Assembly (NCBI GenBank): GCA_013821425.1
Contig: JACDGV010000009.1
Location: 1-64,000, forward strand
Direction: 5' to 3'
Source of the DNA: Nitrosospira sp.
GTDB taxonomy: Bacteria > Pseudomonadota > Gammaproteobacteria > Burkholderiales > Nitrosomonadaceae
DNA length: 64,000 nucleotides
The notes below the pieces were generated by a model. The model was not told the origin of the DNA. It saw only the letters and a list, made by a program, of their open reading frames with translations, and ran no database searches. Of this stretch, positions 7,254 through 16,133 are shown piece by piece. Numbering within the stretch: the first letter of the stretch is position 1; every line of letters starts with the position of its first letter. The position numbers and the translations under genes are program-made.

Positions 7254-8434
7254 ATCAGTAGTGTCCGACAATTTAGGTGAATAGAATCAGTTGATTAGGG
7301 TTTTGCGGCACGTCATAATTGACATCTATGTTAGTAAGTAGTCGATTGAGAGACGTTTTCTCGAAGAGAGTGAGGCTCAGAATCTGTAGAATTGTGTAGA
7401 GCGAAGCGTCGATATTGAGGCGTTTCTTCACGATGGCGACCAGAACGTAAACCGTAATCGCGATCCAGATTTGCGTCTTGACGGCGTTCTCGGTGGTACC
7501 GTAGAACGCCTTGATGCGACGCAGATATTGCGGATAGTCCTTGGCCTTGTAGTACCCGGTCAGCGCGATGGTCTGATCGCAGCGTAATCCGGTGGATTTG
7601 TCCACCGTGTGTGAATAGACACGGCGACAGGCCAGGTTGGACTTGGCACGAATGACGAAGAACGCCTGCGCCTGATGCAGCACGAACAATCTGGAGAAAT
7701 CGGTAAAGCCCCGGTCCATGATGTAGAAGCTGCCGGCTTCGGGGATCAGGAGGTTGAGTACATTGACTTCGTGCATCTTGCCATCCGAGATGTGGATGAA
7801 GGATGGGATATTGCCTCTGAGGTCGAGCAAGGTGTGCAGTTTCGCCGCCGCCTTGGTGGAACGGAAGCGTGCCCACGGAAACACTGAGAGGCACAGGTCG
7901 ATAGTGGTGGTATCCAGGGCGTAGGCGGTGTGCTCCAGTTTCACCGCGAAGCTGTCGTCGATATAGAGCGATCTTGCAATGTGGATCAGGCGCATGCCGA
8001 AATCGGCGTAGATGCGCCAGTCGCGCTGCTCGTTGGCATCGGCCAGCGTTGAGTGGGAAACCCGGCCACGAATGCCAAGATGATAAAGTTTGGCCTGATG
8101 GACGCGCAGACAGGTTTCGATGTCGCGCAGGCTCTCCCGATAGGTCAGTTGCGCAAAGGCCATTCAGAAAAACTGGTCGAGATGGGAAAAGGTCTTGGCC
8201 GGGTATTTGGAGGGATAGCGCTGTACTGAGCGGCGAAACGTGTGAAAAGGAAGATGTTCCATGAGTTGCGCAAACACCAATTTGCCTGAATGCATGATGG
8301 GAAGCCACGGGAAGAAAACCACAGTTTCCCAAAAAACTCATGTTGAAATCGGTGACACCCTTGTACACGTCTTTTCCTATTCCCAATCAACCTGTTATTT
8401 AACTATCTGAGCTATATTGCCGGACACTACTGAT
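7254..8434 (-). mobile_element. IS4-family insertion sequence (ISPepr1-like), inactive
   Basis: Terminal inverted repeats beginning ATCAGTAGTGTCCG are present at both ends (left from 7254, right to 8434), matching for 14 bp and then at most further positions through about 24. The element is about 1.18 kb, shorter than the 1.3-1.5 kb usual for the group because of an internal deletion in the transposase. It lies directly against the second RAYT fragment at 8436. I cannot identify a target duplication. Confidence 0.8.
7273..8295 (-). pseudogene. IS4-family transposase, stop codon plus internal deletion
   Basis: The frame starts at 8295 (MHSGKLVFAQLMEHLP, a DUF4372 N-terminal domain), reaches LDQFF and meets TGA at 8164-8166, where relatives have Cys before MAFAQLTYRESLRDIE. 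The rest follows in the same frame and includes YALDTTTIDLC and FYIMDRGFTDF, which carry catalytic Asp residues. Near 7512, YPQYLRRI joins KAFYGTTENAVKTQIW directly; about 50 residues found in relatives, including the YREK box with the catalytic Glu, are missing. The short repeat CGCATCAAG at the joint suggests deletion by slippage. The protein cannot be active. Confidence 0.88.
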
Positions 8435-8435
8435 C

Positions 8436-8598
8436 TGCAGAGAGTATTAACGCAATTAGAGGGGCGACAAACAAAGCGTGGGTATTGGGAGATGACCGGT
8501 TCAAACGCGGTATTCGAGAGAAATTAAAGAGGTAGAGCCAGCGGCCAGGGGTGGGGACAGGAAATAGAACAGTTCAAGATCAATCGAGTCTGACCCCA
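8436..8598 (+). pseudogene. Second RAYT C-terminal fragment
   Basis: This segment is nearly identical to 4069-4247: it encodes ESINAIRGATNKAWVLGDDR and then FKRGIREKLKR before a stop, and ends with the same AGATCAATCGAGTCTGACCC end. It keeps the family reading frame further than the first copy does. Everything upstream of it has been replaced by the IS4 element. The two copies are direct repeats about 4.4 kb apart. Confidence 0.75.
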
Positions 8599-8639
8599 TA
8601 GATCCACCATAGATCACAACATCACAACTTCCCGGAGGT

Positions 8640-9009
8640 TCGAGATGACTGGCACGCTCCCACATTGGTGCGGAACCAGCGGCTTTCAGCAAGAGTCCTT
8701 CAAGCTCAATTGCGTTCGAGTCTGGTACCGGGTTTACTTGAGGATGATTGCAATGCTCGTCATCGCGATAAGCGTAGGCAGACATGGCGGCATAAGGTAA
8801 AACCGAGCTGCGACTGCTGGCTTGTCATGAAAAATCATTCGGTAGTGAGACGATCGAATGCGCCATTCATCACTTCCTAGCACCGAACCTTCGGGACAGT
8901 CTGTTATCTCCAGATGCGTGCAGCTGGAAAGCAGTGTGATAATGAGTAAAAGAGACCATATGCCGCATCCCCGGCAGAAATCAGGGTCGCAATGAAGAAG
9001 GGTGTTCAT
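8640..9009 (-). pseudogene. Possible lipoprotein gene, frameshifted
   Basis: From 9009 the minus strand encodes a 90-aa product with a hydrophobic segment and lipobox (LLLIITLLSSC) and a Cys-containing mature start. The frame ends at 8734. A second frame (from 8785) continues with hydrophilic, gene-like sequence YRDDEHCNHPQVNPV and PGSCDVVIYGG, so one gene with a frameshift near 8770 is plausible. I recognise no family, and the whole may be non-coding. Confidence 0.3.
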
Positions 9010-9111
9010 CCCACTGTTCCTGACGATCCCTTCATCAGCACCTCAAAATTAATTACTTCACGTATTGCACCAGCATCAGACAGGGTCTTTGCCTAATGGC
9101 AAGACCTGGTT

Positions 9112-9486
9112 TTGGCGCGTTTCTATCGTTGCCACATCTTAGCGGTCCATATCTCACGAGCTTCTGAATTCGCGACGTTCAAAAAGCTAGCTGAGCAGAA
9201 AGTTTATAGTGCACGGCCTGTTGTGGAAGTCGAGGTTTGCGGCTTCGAGGTCATCGGGGGTTTGCTAGACGTCTTCGTTAGCGCTCTTGAGGTCAAGGTA
9301 AAGAATGTCGGGACACGCGCCGCACGGTCTAGAACCGTTTTAAGCCTACTTCCCCATTGCGGTGCTTCTTCTGATTGCGAGTCTTTGTATGGGCGGATTA
9401 TGGTAGCGACAGATTTCGTCACAGGCATGACAGACTCGTACGCGGTAGAGCTTTACCAGCGCATTCGTGGCATCTCGCTTCCGTAG
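9112..9486 (+). pseudogene. dgt: dGTP triphosphohydrolase, C-terminal remnant
   Basis: Only the end of a dGTPase-type HD phosphohydrolase is visible. Residues from about 23 read FKKLAEQKVYSARPVVEVEV, followed by GFEVIGGLLDVFV, and the end reads TDFVTGMTDSYAVELYQRIR then GISLP, which matches the conserved C-terminal signature of Dgt proteins. The HD metal-binding domain, about three quarters of a 440-500-aa enzyme, is absent. dGTPases deplete dNTPs and some protect against phage, so this remnant fits the defence-flavoured accessory region. It is not expected to be functional. Confidence 0.75.
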
Positions 9487-9770
9487 GTCACCCCAGGTTG
9501 TCGATCCGCTGTAAGTTTCACGGTCCGTCAATCCCGATTCCTATTGAGTGGAGACACAATCCCGACGGCGTCCTGCGGTAGTTGAAATATAGCGTCGTTT
9601 CTTTTTTCGCTACGGGATAACTATTCGGTCAACCAGCATTAAGGGCCACCGGGTTGGCCGAATTGATAAGAGTATTAATCGATGCTGCGGAGTTGTTTGC
9701 GGGTTGAGATGTAATTAGGGAAAGGATTATATTATATTTGTCTTTAAAAACAGGAGATTATATATATAAG

Positions 9771-9862
9771 TGGCGGAGAGAGAGGGATTCGAACCCTCGG
9801 TACGGTTGAAGCCGTACGCACGCTTTCCAGGCGTGTACCTTAAACCACTCGGCCATCTCTCC
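9771..9862 (-). tRNA. tRNA-Ser (GGA)
   Basis: On the minus strand the acceptor stem GGAGAGA/TCTCTCC closes a class II tRNA with a long variable arm and T-arm GGTTCGAATCC. The anticodon loop CTGGAAA in stem CACGC/GCGTG gives anticodon GGA, reading UCC/UCU serine codons. The 3' CCA (9771-9773) is encoded. The 3' end points toward the decayed mobile-element region at 1-9.7 kb, the usual orientation for an island inserted at a tRNA gene. Confidence 0.97.
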
Positions 9863-10030
9863 GTTATAAGGCCTTACAAGACCTCGACCCCGGCGGGGCG
9901 CAAAGAATAAACCAGAACGGCGTTTGCGGCAACTTTTCCGGTAGTATAGCGGAAAACCCTCCTTCATCCGCAGCCCTGAAAGCCGGGAGTGTTTTGCCGT
10001 TCCCGGAGCCAAAATCAGAAACAGGACATC

Positions 10031-10558
10031 ATGCAAATCAAATCCCGTATCCGCACCATTGCGCATTATCCTCATGAAGGCATCATGTTCCGGGACATCA
10101 CCACTTTGCTGAAGGATCCGGTGGGTTTGCGTGCCACGATCCAGGAAATTGCGGCGCGTTATAAAGAAGTGAAGATCGATAAGGTTGCCGGTATCGAGTC
10201 GCGTGGTTTCATTATCGGCGCGCCCGTTGCCTACGAGCTCGGAATGGGTTTCGTGCCGATACGAAAAAAGGGGAAGTTGCCAGCGGAGACGCGTGGACGT
10301 GATTATCAACTGGAGTACGGCAGCGATCGCATCGAGATTCATGTGGATGCGATCCAGAAAGGCGATCGCGTGCTGCTGGTGGATGACCTTATTGCAACCG
10401 GGGGAACAGCGGAGGCGGCCGCCGCCCTGATACAGGAGATGGGGGGTGACGTGGTGGAGTGCTGTTTTGTCATCGACCTGCCGGATATTGGCGGCAGGTC
10501 GAGGCTGGAAAAACAGGGGCTTAAAATATTCGCTCTATGCGAATTCGAGGGGGGTTGA
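10031..10558 (+). CDS. apt: Adenine phosphoribosyltransferase
   Basis: The 175-aa enzyme makes AMP from adenine and PRPP in purine salvage, in the cytoplasm. It shows the type I PRTase PRPP motif VLLVDDLIATGGTAEAA, the flexible loop region RKKGKLPAETRGRDYQLEYG and the adenine-specific GIESRGFIIG. The start at 10031 follows AGGA and matches family length; an upstream in-frame ATG at 9989 would add 14 unrelated residues. It converges on the porin gene; a small GAGGC/GCCTC hairpin overlaps both stop codons. Confidence 0.96.
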   Translation: MQIKSRIRTIAHYPHEGIMFRDITTLLKDPVGLRATIQEIAARYKEVKIDKVAGIESRGFIIGAPVAYELGMGFVPIRKKGKLPAETRGRDYQLEYGSDRIEIHVDAIQKGDRVLLVDDLIATGGTAEAAAALIQEMGGDVVECCFVIDLPDIGGRSRLEKQGLKIFALCEFEGG

Positions 10559-10566
10559 GGCGTGCC

Positions 10567-12279
10567 TCAAAAACGGAAGTTGTACTGAACGTAAAACAGG
10601 TCTGGCGAAACGCGCGGTGCCTGCACTTTGAGAAAGTCGCCGGCAAACAGTTTCGAATATCCGACGAGGATATTATGGTGCCGGTCGACATTGACGTTGA
10701 AACGGAAGTCGATTTCATCGCCCACATAGCTGCCTGATTGCCCGGTGGCATCGCGCAGCGTGGGGAGGCCGGCAGCGTTATAGAGAAAATCGCGCTTGTT
10801 GGCAAGGTAGAAGCGGTGGTACTGGGCAGTGAAGGTAGCCCAAGGCTGCGGATGCAGGTTGATCTGGGCATTGAAATCGTGGATATTCTGGCGCCCCACG
10901 CGGTCGATCCAGCCCATGTAGTAGTTGCCGAAGGGGAAGAGCTGGTTGAAGGTGTTGCGGTTGCCGTCGGTCAGGTTATTGTCGCCGGATGTGAAGTCGT
11001 AGCGGAGCCAGAACTGGGGATTCATCGGCGCCCCCTTGAAGTGATAACCCGCGCCCGAGGCCACCGCAAACGCTGATATATCCTGGTTGGAATACTGCCC
11101 AAACTGGTACATGCCCTCCAGTTCATAAAGATACTGGTTGTAGTCGCCAGCCACGCGGGAGCCGATGGTGTGCGTAATGGAATCTCCCCTCACGCTGTTT
11201 CTGCCAATAGCGCGGTTCCGGTTATCGTCCAAGCTCAGGAAATAAAAATCCGCGAGCCGGTTCTTTATGGGTTTGTAGGTGCCCCACAGACCAAAGAATT
11301 CCTGTTTCTCATCCCAATTGTCGAAGTTGTTCCGTTCGGTATTCATCGGACGCACCCAGAACGCGTCGAGATCAAATGTAGGAGTGTGCCAGAAGCCTTT
11401 CACCCCCTGGAAGGTGCGGCGGGTGTTCACCCAATCCAGGGTGGAGATCAGCCGTTGCGATCCGTAGAGCAGTTCCTGCCGGCCGACGCGCAGATAAGCC
11501 GGGCCGTCCTTGATATTCGCGATCTTGATATCCGCAAAAAGGTTCAGCATATCGGTGCGGTTGACATCCGTAGGAAGCGGCGAAAGGGCCTGTCCGAAGG
11601 TGCGCGCATCGATGAATTCGGCAAACAACCGTACCCGGTCCTGATACCAGAAGTCGGCGTGGAAACGGCTGCGTATCATGTGGTAGTTATCGCTTGTATT
11701 GGTTAAACGGGCGTCCGATTCCCGCATATAGCGGTACCAGAAGCTGCCCCCAAAAGATAAGAGAAAATCATCCCCGAGATGAATGCGTTTGATGGGGTCG
11801 AAAATATCCGGCTCATATCCCGGTTTTTCCATATAGCGGAAATCCAGATCGAACGCCGGGGTAGTCATGAGTGCGTACGGAGCAAAAGGAGAGACTGGCG
11901 GCGCTTCGCGCTGCTTTCCGGAGACATGATCGCGCAGGGTGTAATAACCCGCTCCCGATGGCGCTATCGAGAACATGCCGGGACGGGGCGGGGGCGATAC
12001 GGGAGGAACCTTCGCCCAGTTGAAGCCCGCGCCCGGTTTTGCCGCGGAACCCGCCGTTGAGGTGTCAGGCGTTGTCGTTGTGGTGACTGGCGCTACTGTA
12101 GTACTGCCGGCAGGAGTCGGAGCGGGATCTGCGGCGAAAACCTGTAACGCGAGGACCAGAATTCCTGCACCGAGGCAGAGTTTCAATAGCGCTCCTCGTT
12201 TGCTCGCAGATGTGCCTGAGAAAATGCTGGGCTGGGGGATGCGTGCGGCTCGATAAGCCGGGAAAGCAGGCAGGTTCAT
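10567..12279 (-). CDS. Alginate-export-family outer-membrane beta-barrel protein
   Basis: The 570-aa protein has a long N-terminal extension, a signal-like hydrophobic segment (GALLKLCLGAGILVLALQVF, about 29-48), a Pro/Thr-rich linker (about 50-80), and then alternating aromatic beta-strands with RFHADFWYQDRVRLFAEF, WLRYDFTSGDNN and the terminal strand ending in Phe, typical for BAM-assembled barrels. This pattern belongs to the alginate-export (AlgE-like) porin family. No alginate genes are nearby, so the transported substrate is unknown. It is transcribed alone. Confidence 0.85.
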   Translation of the reverse strand: MNLPAFPAYRAARIPQPSIFSGTSASKRGALLKLCLGAGILVLALQVFAADPAPTPAGSTTVAPVTTTTTPDTSTAGSAAKPGAGFNWAKVPPVSPPPRPGMFSIAPSGAGYYTLRDHVSGKQREAPPVSPFAPYALMTTPAFDLDFRYMEKPGYEPDIFDPIKRIHLGDDFLLSFGGSFWYRYMRESDARLTNTSDNYHMIRSRFHADFWYQDRVRLFAEFIDARTFGQALSPLPTDVNRTDMLNLFADIKIANIKDGPAYLRVGRQELLYGSQRLISTLDWVNTRRTFQGVKGFWHTPTFDLDAFWVRPMNTERNNFDNWDEKQEFFGLWGTYKPIKNRLADFYFLSLDDNRNRAIGRNSVRGDSITHTIGSRVAGDYNQYLYELEGMYQFGQYSNQDISAFAVASGAGYHFKGAPMNPQFWLRYDFTSGDNNLTDGNRNTFNQLFPFGNYYMGWIDRVGRQNIHDFNAQINLHPQPWATFTAQYHRFYLANKRDFLYNAAGLPTLRDATGQSGSYVGDEIDFRFNVNVDRHHNILVGYSKLFAGDFLKVQAPRVSPDLFYVQYNFRF

Positions 12280-12698
12280 GGTTTTCCTGTCGTTTTTCTG
12301 GTGAAAAATTGCCCGGAACTATAGCAGAATCCACCCGGTTTTTGAACAGCTGAACAATTGATAACGGTCGCTCTTGTCGTGCTATTCATTGATATCCGCC
12401 CATGCGGCGCGAAAGCGAAGCGGCGCTAAAATATGGAGACCCGAGGGTATCTGAACACTGGCCTGTGCTCAAGCTATCATCCAACTTTTACCTTGAAACT
12501 TCCGCTTCATGGTCTATTCTAAAACGTAAATGGCCGGGACTTTGGAAGACCTTTACATGGCTGCCCATAAAATTACCTATGGTCTTTTATGCCATTATCA
12601 TGGCTACGCCCCATGACTCGGGCGTTTAACCCGTTATCGCCTTAGGTCTGGACAGCAACAGGAGTTCAGATTTCCGTTTTTTTTCCGAGGAGTGGATT
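12280..12698. other. Intergenic region, probable divergent promoters
   Basis: About 420 bp between the divergent porin and methyltransferase genes. Short open frames occur, for example 12402-12629 on the + strand, but they lack family similarity or a good ribosome site and are not called. Promoters for both genes must lie here; I do not see one clear enough to mark. Confidence 0.4.
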
Positions 12699-13388
12699 AT
12701 GACCAACATGCAATCCCCGACCATCTTGAATCCTGCCGTGTTAGTCCCGGTCAACCCGACAATCGAAAAATACATGCGCAGCCTGGCAAGCGAAACCGAT
12801 CACCCGGCGCTGATTGAAATGGAAGCTCTGGCAGAAAAAAACAATTTCCCCATCGTTGGCCGTCTGGTGGGAATTTTTCTCGAAACATTAGCCAAGACGG
12901 CAAACGCTCAACGTATATTCGAGTTTGGCAGTGGCTATGGATATTCAGCCTACTGGTTTGCGAAAGCTGTGGGCACGAGCGGAAAGGTGATCTGTGCCGA
13001 TGGCGATCCTCTCAACAAGAAAAAAGCCGAGCAATATCTCGGCGATGCGGACTTGTTAAAGAGAGTGGATTTCCGGGTTGGCATCGCCCAGGAAATCTTT
13101 GCGCAGGTTGATGGGCTGTTCGACATCTGCTACAACGATGCCGACAAAGGCGATTATCCCCAGATTTGGCGCATGGCAAAAGACCGGATTCCTCCGGGGG
13201 GTCTTTACATTGCCGATAATGTGCTCTGGCACGGACGAGTGGCGGTGGAACGGTACGTCGATATCGTGCCCGGCTGGACTGAAGCCATACTTGAGCATAA
13301 CCAGCTCATCTTCAAGGATTCGGAATTTGACGCTTTTATCAACCCGGTGCGTGACGGCGTGATCGTGGCACGCAAAAAAACCGGTTGA
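12699..13388 (+). CDS. SAM-dependent O-methyltransferase
   Basis: The 229-aa protein belongs to the O-methyltransferase family 3 / methyltransferase-24 group. The SAM-binding motif I is RIFEFGSGYGYSAYWFA (about 72-88), followed by an acidic strand end KVICADGDP and FDICYNDADKGDYP, which in relatives carries metal- or substrate-binding Asp residues, and GGLYIADNVLWHGRV. GAGGAG precedes the ATG. The substrate is unknown; small catechol-like molecules are typical. The guanidine riboswitch begins about 140 bp downstream, so it is not part of that operon. Confidence 0.88.
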   Translation: MTNMQSPTILNPAVLVPVNPTIEKYMRSLASETDHPALIEMEALAEKNNFPIVGRLVGIFLETLAKTANAQRIFEFGSGYGYSAYWFAKAVGTSGKVICADGDPLNKKKAEQYLGDADLLKRVDFRVGIAQEIFAQVDGLFDICYNDADKGDYPQIWRMAKDRIPPGGLYIADNVLWHGRVAVERYVDIVPGWTEAILEHNQLIFKDSEFDAFINPVRDGVIVARKKTG

Positions 13389-13529
13389 TCCTTTTTTAGC
13401 AGAAAGCGAAACCGGTATTGCCTTTCTGCATGAGGTGTGTAAAATTTGGTTTCGGTCGTCGAACCTCGGTCACAGGTTTTATGATGTTTTGCCCCTGAAG
13501 AGGTGAAAACAGTACGGCCGAATGTAAGG

Positions 13530-13640
13530 TGAAACTAGGGTTCCGGCCTCTTACTCATCGAGAAGAGGTGTCTGGTCCGAGAGTTTCCGGCTTCGTCGTG
13601 ACGAGGCTCCACGGAGGGATAAAAGCCCGGGAGATAATGT
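13530..13640 (+). promoter_or_regulatory. Guanidine-I (ykkC) riboswitch
   Basis: The leader contains the hallmark ykkC segments in order: CTAGGGTTCCG (13535-13545), GGTCCGAGAG (13574-13583) and ACGGAGGGATAAAAGCCCGG with GAGA (13611-13634). This aptamer binds free guanidinium and turns on guanidine export or degradation genes. It lies about 220 bp upstream of a permease followed by DUF1989 and carboxylase genes, exactly the guanidine-utilisation context. The expression platform between 13640 and 13680 is not obvious; small hairpins AATGT/ACATT and TGGA/TCCA precede an AAGGAG site. Confidence 0.93.
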
Positions 13641-13688
13641 AGCTCATACATTGCTCTTGGACTGAATCCATTGAAGGAGACCTTGTTC

Positions 13689-13862
13689 ATGCATCTATCT
13701 TCCACGTCTTTCCCCCCTTTCCTGGTAACCGATACTGCCGGGGAACGCCCTGTTCCGAGTCATGCGGTTCCCATCGGCCGCTCAAGGATGCCGTTACGCC
13801 CATCGCGCCATGGTCTGGCCGCAGTCGTGGCATTCATTCCCGGAGCGGCGCCATGCCCATAA
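13689..13862 (+). CDS. Possible 57-aa leader ORF between riboswitch and permease
   Basis: An ATG at 13689 follows AAGGAGA with good spacing and opens a 57-codon frame that overlaps the permease start by 10 bp. The sequence is Pro/Ser/Arg rich with no recognisable domain. It may be a translated leader that couples riboswitch control to the permease, or a chance frame. The ribosome site and overlap are the only support. Confidence 0.3.
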   Translation: MHLSSTSFPPFLVTDTAGERPVPSHAVPIGRSRMPLRPSRHGLAAVVAFIPGAAPCP

Positions 13863-15325
13863 AGGAAATTCCGGATACTGTTTCCCCCGCGATGGGGACG
13901 GCGGCGCCGGCCGGGGCGGATAAGCTCCACCGCAGCATGAGTGTCTGGAATAGCTTCACCCTTGGTTTCGCCGTGGTTTCCCCCGTGGTTGGGCTCTATG
14001 CCATCATAAGCGTGCAGACCGTAGTGACCGGTGGCGGGTGGTTTGCCGCGCTGGCTACCTGCCTGGTGATGCAGTTGCTGGTTGCTACCGTCTATGCGGA
14101 GCTTTCCTCGCAGTTTCCCATTGCCGGCGGGGCATACAAGTGGGCGCGTCAGCTCGGGGGTGTCACCGCGGGGCAGTATGCGGGGGTTATCTACGTCAGT
14201 TCCACTGTCGCAATGCTCACTACAACCGCCTATACCGGAGGTATCTGGCTATCCATGTTTTTCGGATCAATGGGTGAAGCAGGGCATGAGCTGGTGATGT
14301 GGGGTGCAGTTTTTTTACTGCTGTGTACGCTTATCAATCTGGTTCACGTCAGTATCTTCAAGCTGTTGGTCATGCTGGGCGTTTATGCCGAAGTGGTAGG
14401 GTCGGTGGGTGTGGCACTACTCCTGTTTCTTTTTTTTCGCCAGCATTCTTTTTTCGAATTGTTTCAGCATCTGGGCACAGGCACGGCACCAAGCGAGACT
14501 GCCGCCTTTTTTGCGGCGCTTGCCATCGCCGGCTGGGCATTCATAGGCTTCGATGCCTGTTCCACCATTGCTGAAGAAACCCATGAACCCAGGCGTATGG
14601 TGCCACGTGCGGTTTTCTTTTCCCTTTGCGTGGTCGGATCAGTGGTGCTCTTCAATTCCGCTGCGCTGACGCTGGCGTTCGATCGCGAGATGCTCCTGGG
14701 CGCGAGCGTCACGTCCGATCCAATCACCCCGGTGATCACAAGCAGCTTTGGAGATTGGGCTGAGAAGCCTTTCCTGGGCATCGTCATGGTAGCGTTCCTG
14801 GCCTGTGGAGCGTCTGTGGTTAAATATACATCGCGCATTGTGTATTCCATGGCCCGCGAAGGCAACATGCCCGCGGTGCTTAGTAACCTGGGGCCCGACA
14901 GGACGCCCCGTAATGCGGTTTTGTGTACCGTATCGCTGGCGAGTCTGGGGTTGCTGTTCGGGTTGAACGACGGAGCGGTGGCCACCGTGATTGCCTTTGG
15001 TACCGGCGGACTCTACGCCATGTTTTCCATGACCACCGGAGTCGGGTTGTACGCCCGCCTGACAGGCCGATGGGATCCCGCGCTAGGAGAGCTCAAGCTG
15101 GGCAGATGGGGATTGGCAATCAACACGGTGGCTTTCGTCTGGTCCGTATTCGAATTCATCAATATTGCGTGGCCGCGTGCGTACGCGGTTGCGCCGGACG
15201 CGCCGTGGTGGCAACTCTGGGCGGTGCCTCTCGTATTGGGCAGCATTCTCGGGATCACCACACTGTACATTCTGACGAATAAAGTCCTCAAAAAAAAAGA
15301 TCAGAAAAAGCTGGCGTCGCAGTGA
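13853..15325 (+). CDS. APC-superfamily permease, probable guanidine/urea-type importer
   Basis: The 490-aa inner-membrane protein has about 12 hydrophobic spans and the APC opening WNSFTLGFAVVSPVVGLYAI, with the conserved GWAFIGFDACSTIAEETHEP segment in the middle. It is the first robust gene after the guanidine-I riboswitch and precedes the carboxyguanidine and carboxylase genes, so import of guanidinium (or a related compound) is the likely role. Close relatives are annotated as urea-carboxylase-associated amino acid permeases. GGAG lies upstream of the ATG. Specificity is inferred only from context. Confidence 0.88.
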   Translation: MPIKEIPDTVSPAMGTAAPAGADKLHRSMSVWNSFTLGFAVVSPVVGLYAIISVQTVVTGGGWFAALATCLVMQLLVATVYAELSSQFPIAGGAYKWARQLGGVTAGQYAGVIYVSSTVAMLTTTAYTGGIWLSMFFGSMGEAGHELVMWGAVFLLLCTLINLVHVSIFKLLVMLGVYAEVVGSVGVALLLFLFFRQHSFFELFQHLGTGTAPSETAAFFAALAIAGWAFIGFDACSTIAEETHEPRRMVPRAVFFSLCVVGSVVLFNSAALTLAFDREMLLGASVTSDPITPVITSSFGDWAEKPFLGIVMVAFLACGASVVKYTSRIVYSMAREGNMPAVLSNLGPDRTPRNAVLCTVSLASLGLLFGLNDGAVATVIAFGTGGLYAMFSMTTGVGLYARLTGRWDPALGELKLGRWGLAINTVAFVWSVFEFINIAWPRAYAVAPDAPWWQLWAVPLVLGSILGITTLYILTNKVLKKKDQKKLASQ

Positions 15326-15401
15326 CGAAAGACTTTGCCGCTGCTTGTATTGCCATTGCTTGCGCTGATAAATTATTGAAAAAAGGAGAAAGGAGAAAAG
15401 C

Positions 15402-16133
15402 ATGAACCAGCCGGACACATTTTTATGGGAACAGCACATCCCCGGCGGATGTCACTGGTCGGGCATTTTGCGAAGGGGCTTGACCCTGCGTCTGAGGGAT
15501 GTGACAGGCGGCGCCAATGCAGCGGTCCTGTTTTTCAACCCGGAGGAAAAACTGGAACGCTACAACATGGCCGATACGCTGAAGGCGCAGCACACATTTT
15601 ACCTCACCAGGGGGCACGCCTGCCATTCCGATATGGGGCGCATTTTTTGCTGTATTACCGAGGACACCGCCGGCTGGCATGACACGGTTTGCGGCCTGAG
15701 CGATTCCGAATGGATACGCCGGAAATACGGTGCCGGACGCTATCAGGAGCGCCGTAACGAGATGTTTCGTAGCGGAGTGGGTGGCATGCTGATTGAACTG
15801 GGGAAATGGGGGCTGGGTATGCGCGACGTGGTAGCCAACATCAATTTCTTCAGCAAGGTTACCGCCAGCTCATCGGGCGAGCTGACCTTCCACCCGGGCC
15901 ACAGCCAGGCTGGAGATCATATCGATCTGTGTTTCGAGATGGATACGCTGATGGTGCTATCCGCTGCCCCGCATCCTCTTGATCCGGCTAAAACTTACCA
16001 GCCGGGCGCGGTAAGCCTGGCGGCTTTTGCGACAACAGGCCCGGCGGGTGCGGAATGCACGCATATCGCCGAGAATGCGCGCGCGCTGCTAAATACCCGG
16101 CGCTTATATTTTTGTCATGGAGGCTTGGCATGA
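15402..16133 (+). CDS. Carboxyguanidine deiminase subunit (DUF1989, urea-carboxylase-associated 2 type)
   Basis: The 243-aa protein has the DUF1989 pattern of the first urea-carboxylase-associated gene: LWEQHIPGGCHWSGILRRG at the start, then NPEEKLERYNMADTLKAQHT, and CCITEDTAGWHDTVCG, with the conserved Cys and His of the family. In characterised guanidine pathways the two DUF1989 proteins form the CgdAB heterodimer that deiminates carboxyguanidine to allophanate and ammonia. AAGGAGAAAGGAG precedes the ATG. It overlaps the next gene by 4 bp. Which of CgdA or CgdB it is cannot be decided here. Confidence 0.9.
   Translation: MNQPDTFLWEQHIPGGCHWSGILRRGLTLRLRDVTGGANAAVLFFNPEEKLERYNMADTLKAQHTFYLTRGHACHSDMGRIFCCITEDTAGWHDTVCGLSDSEWIRRKYGAGRYQERRNEMFRSGVGGMLIELGKWGLGMRDVVANINFFSKVTASSSGELTFHPGHSQAGDHIDLCFEMDTLMVLSAAPHPLDPAKTYQPGAVSLAAFATTGPAGAECTHIAENARALLNTRRLYFCHGGLA

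Noticed and set aside
12402-12629. 75-codon + strand frame before the methyltransferase
   Set aside because: No ribosome site, no family likeness and atypical composition.
13399-13429. Inverted repeat GCAGAAAG/CTTTCTGC after the methyltransferase gene
   Set aside because: The stem is not followed by a T-run on either strand and has a long loop, so a terminator call is not supported.
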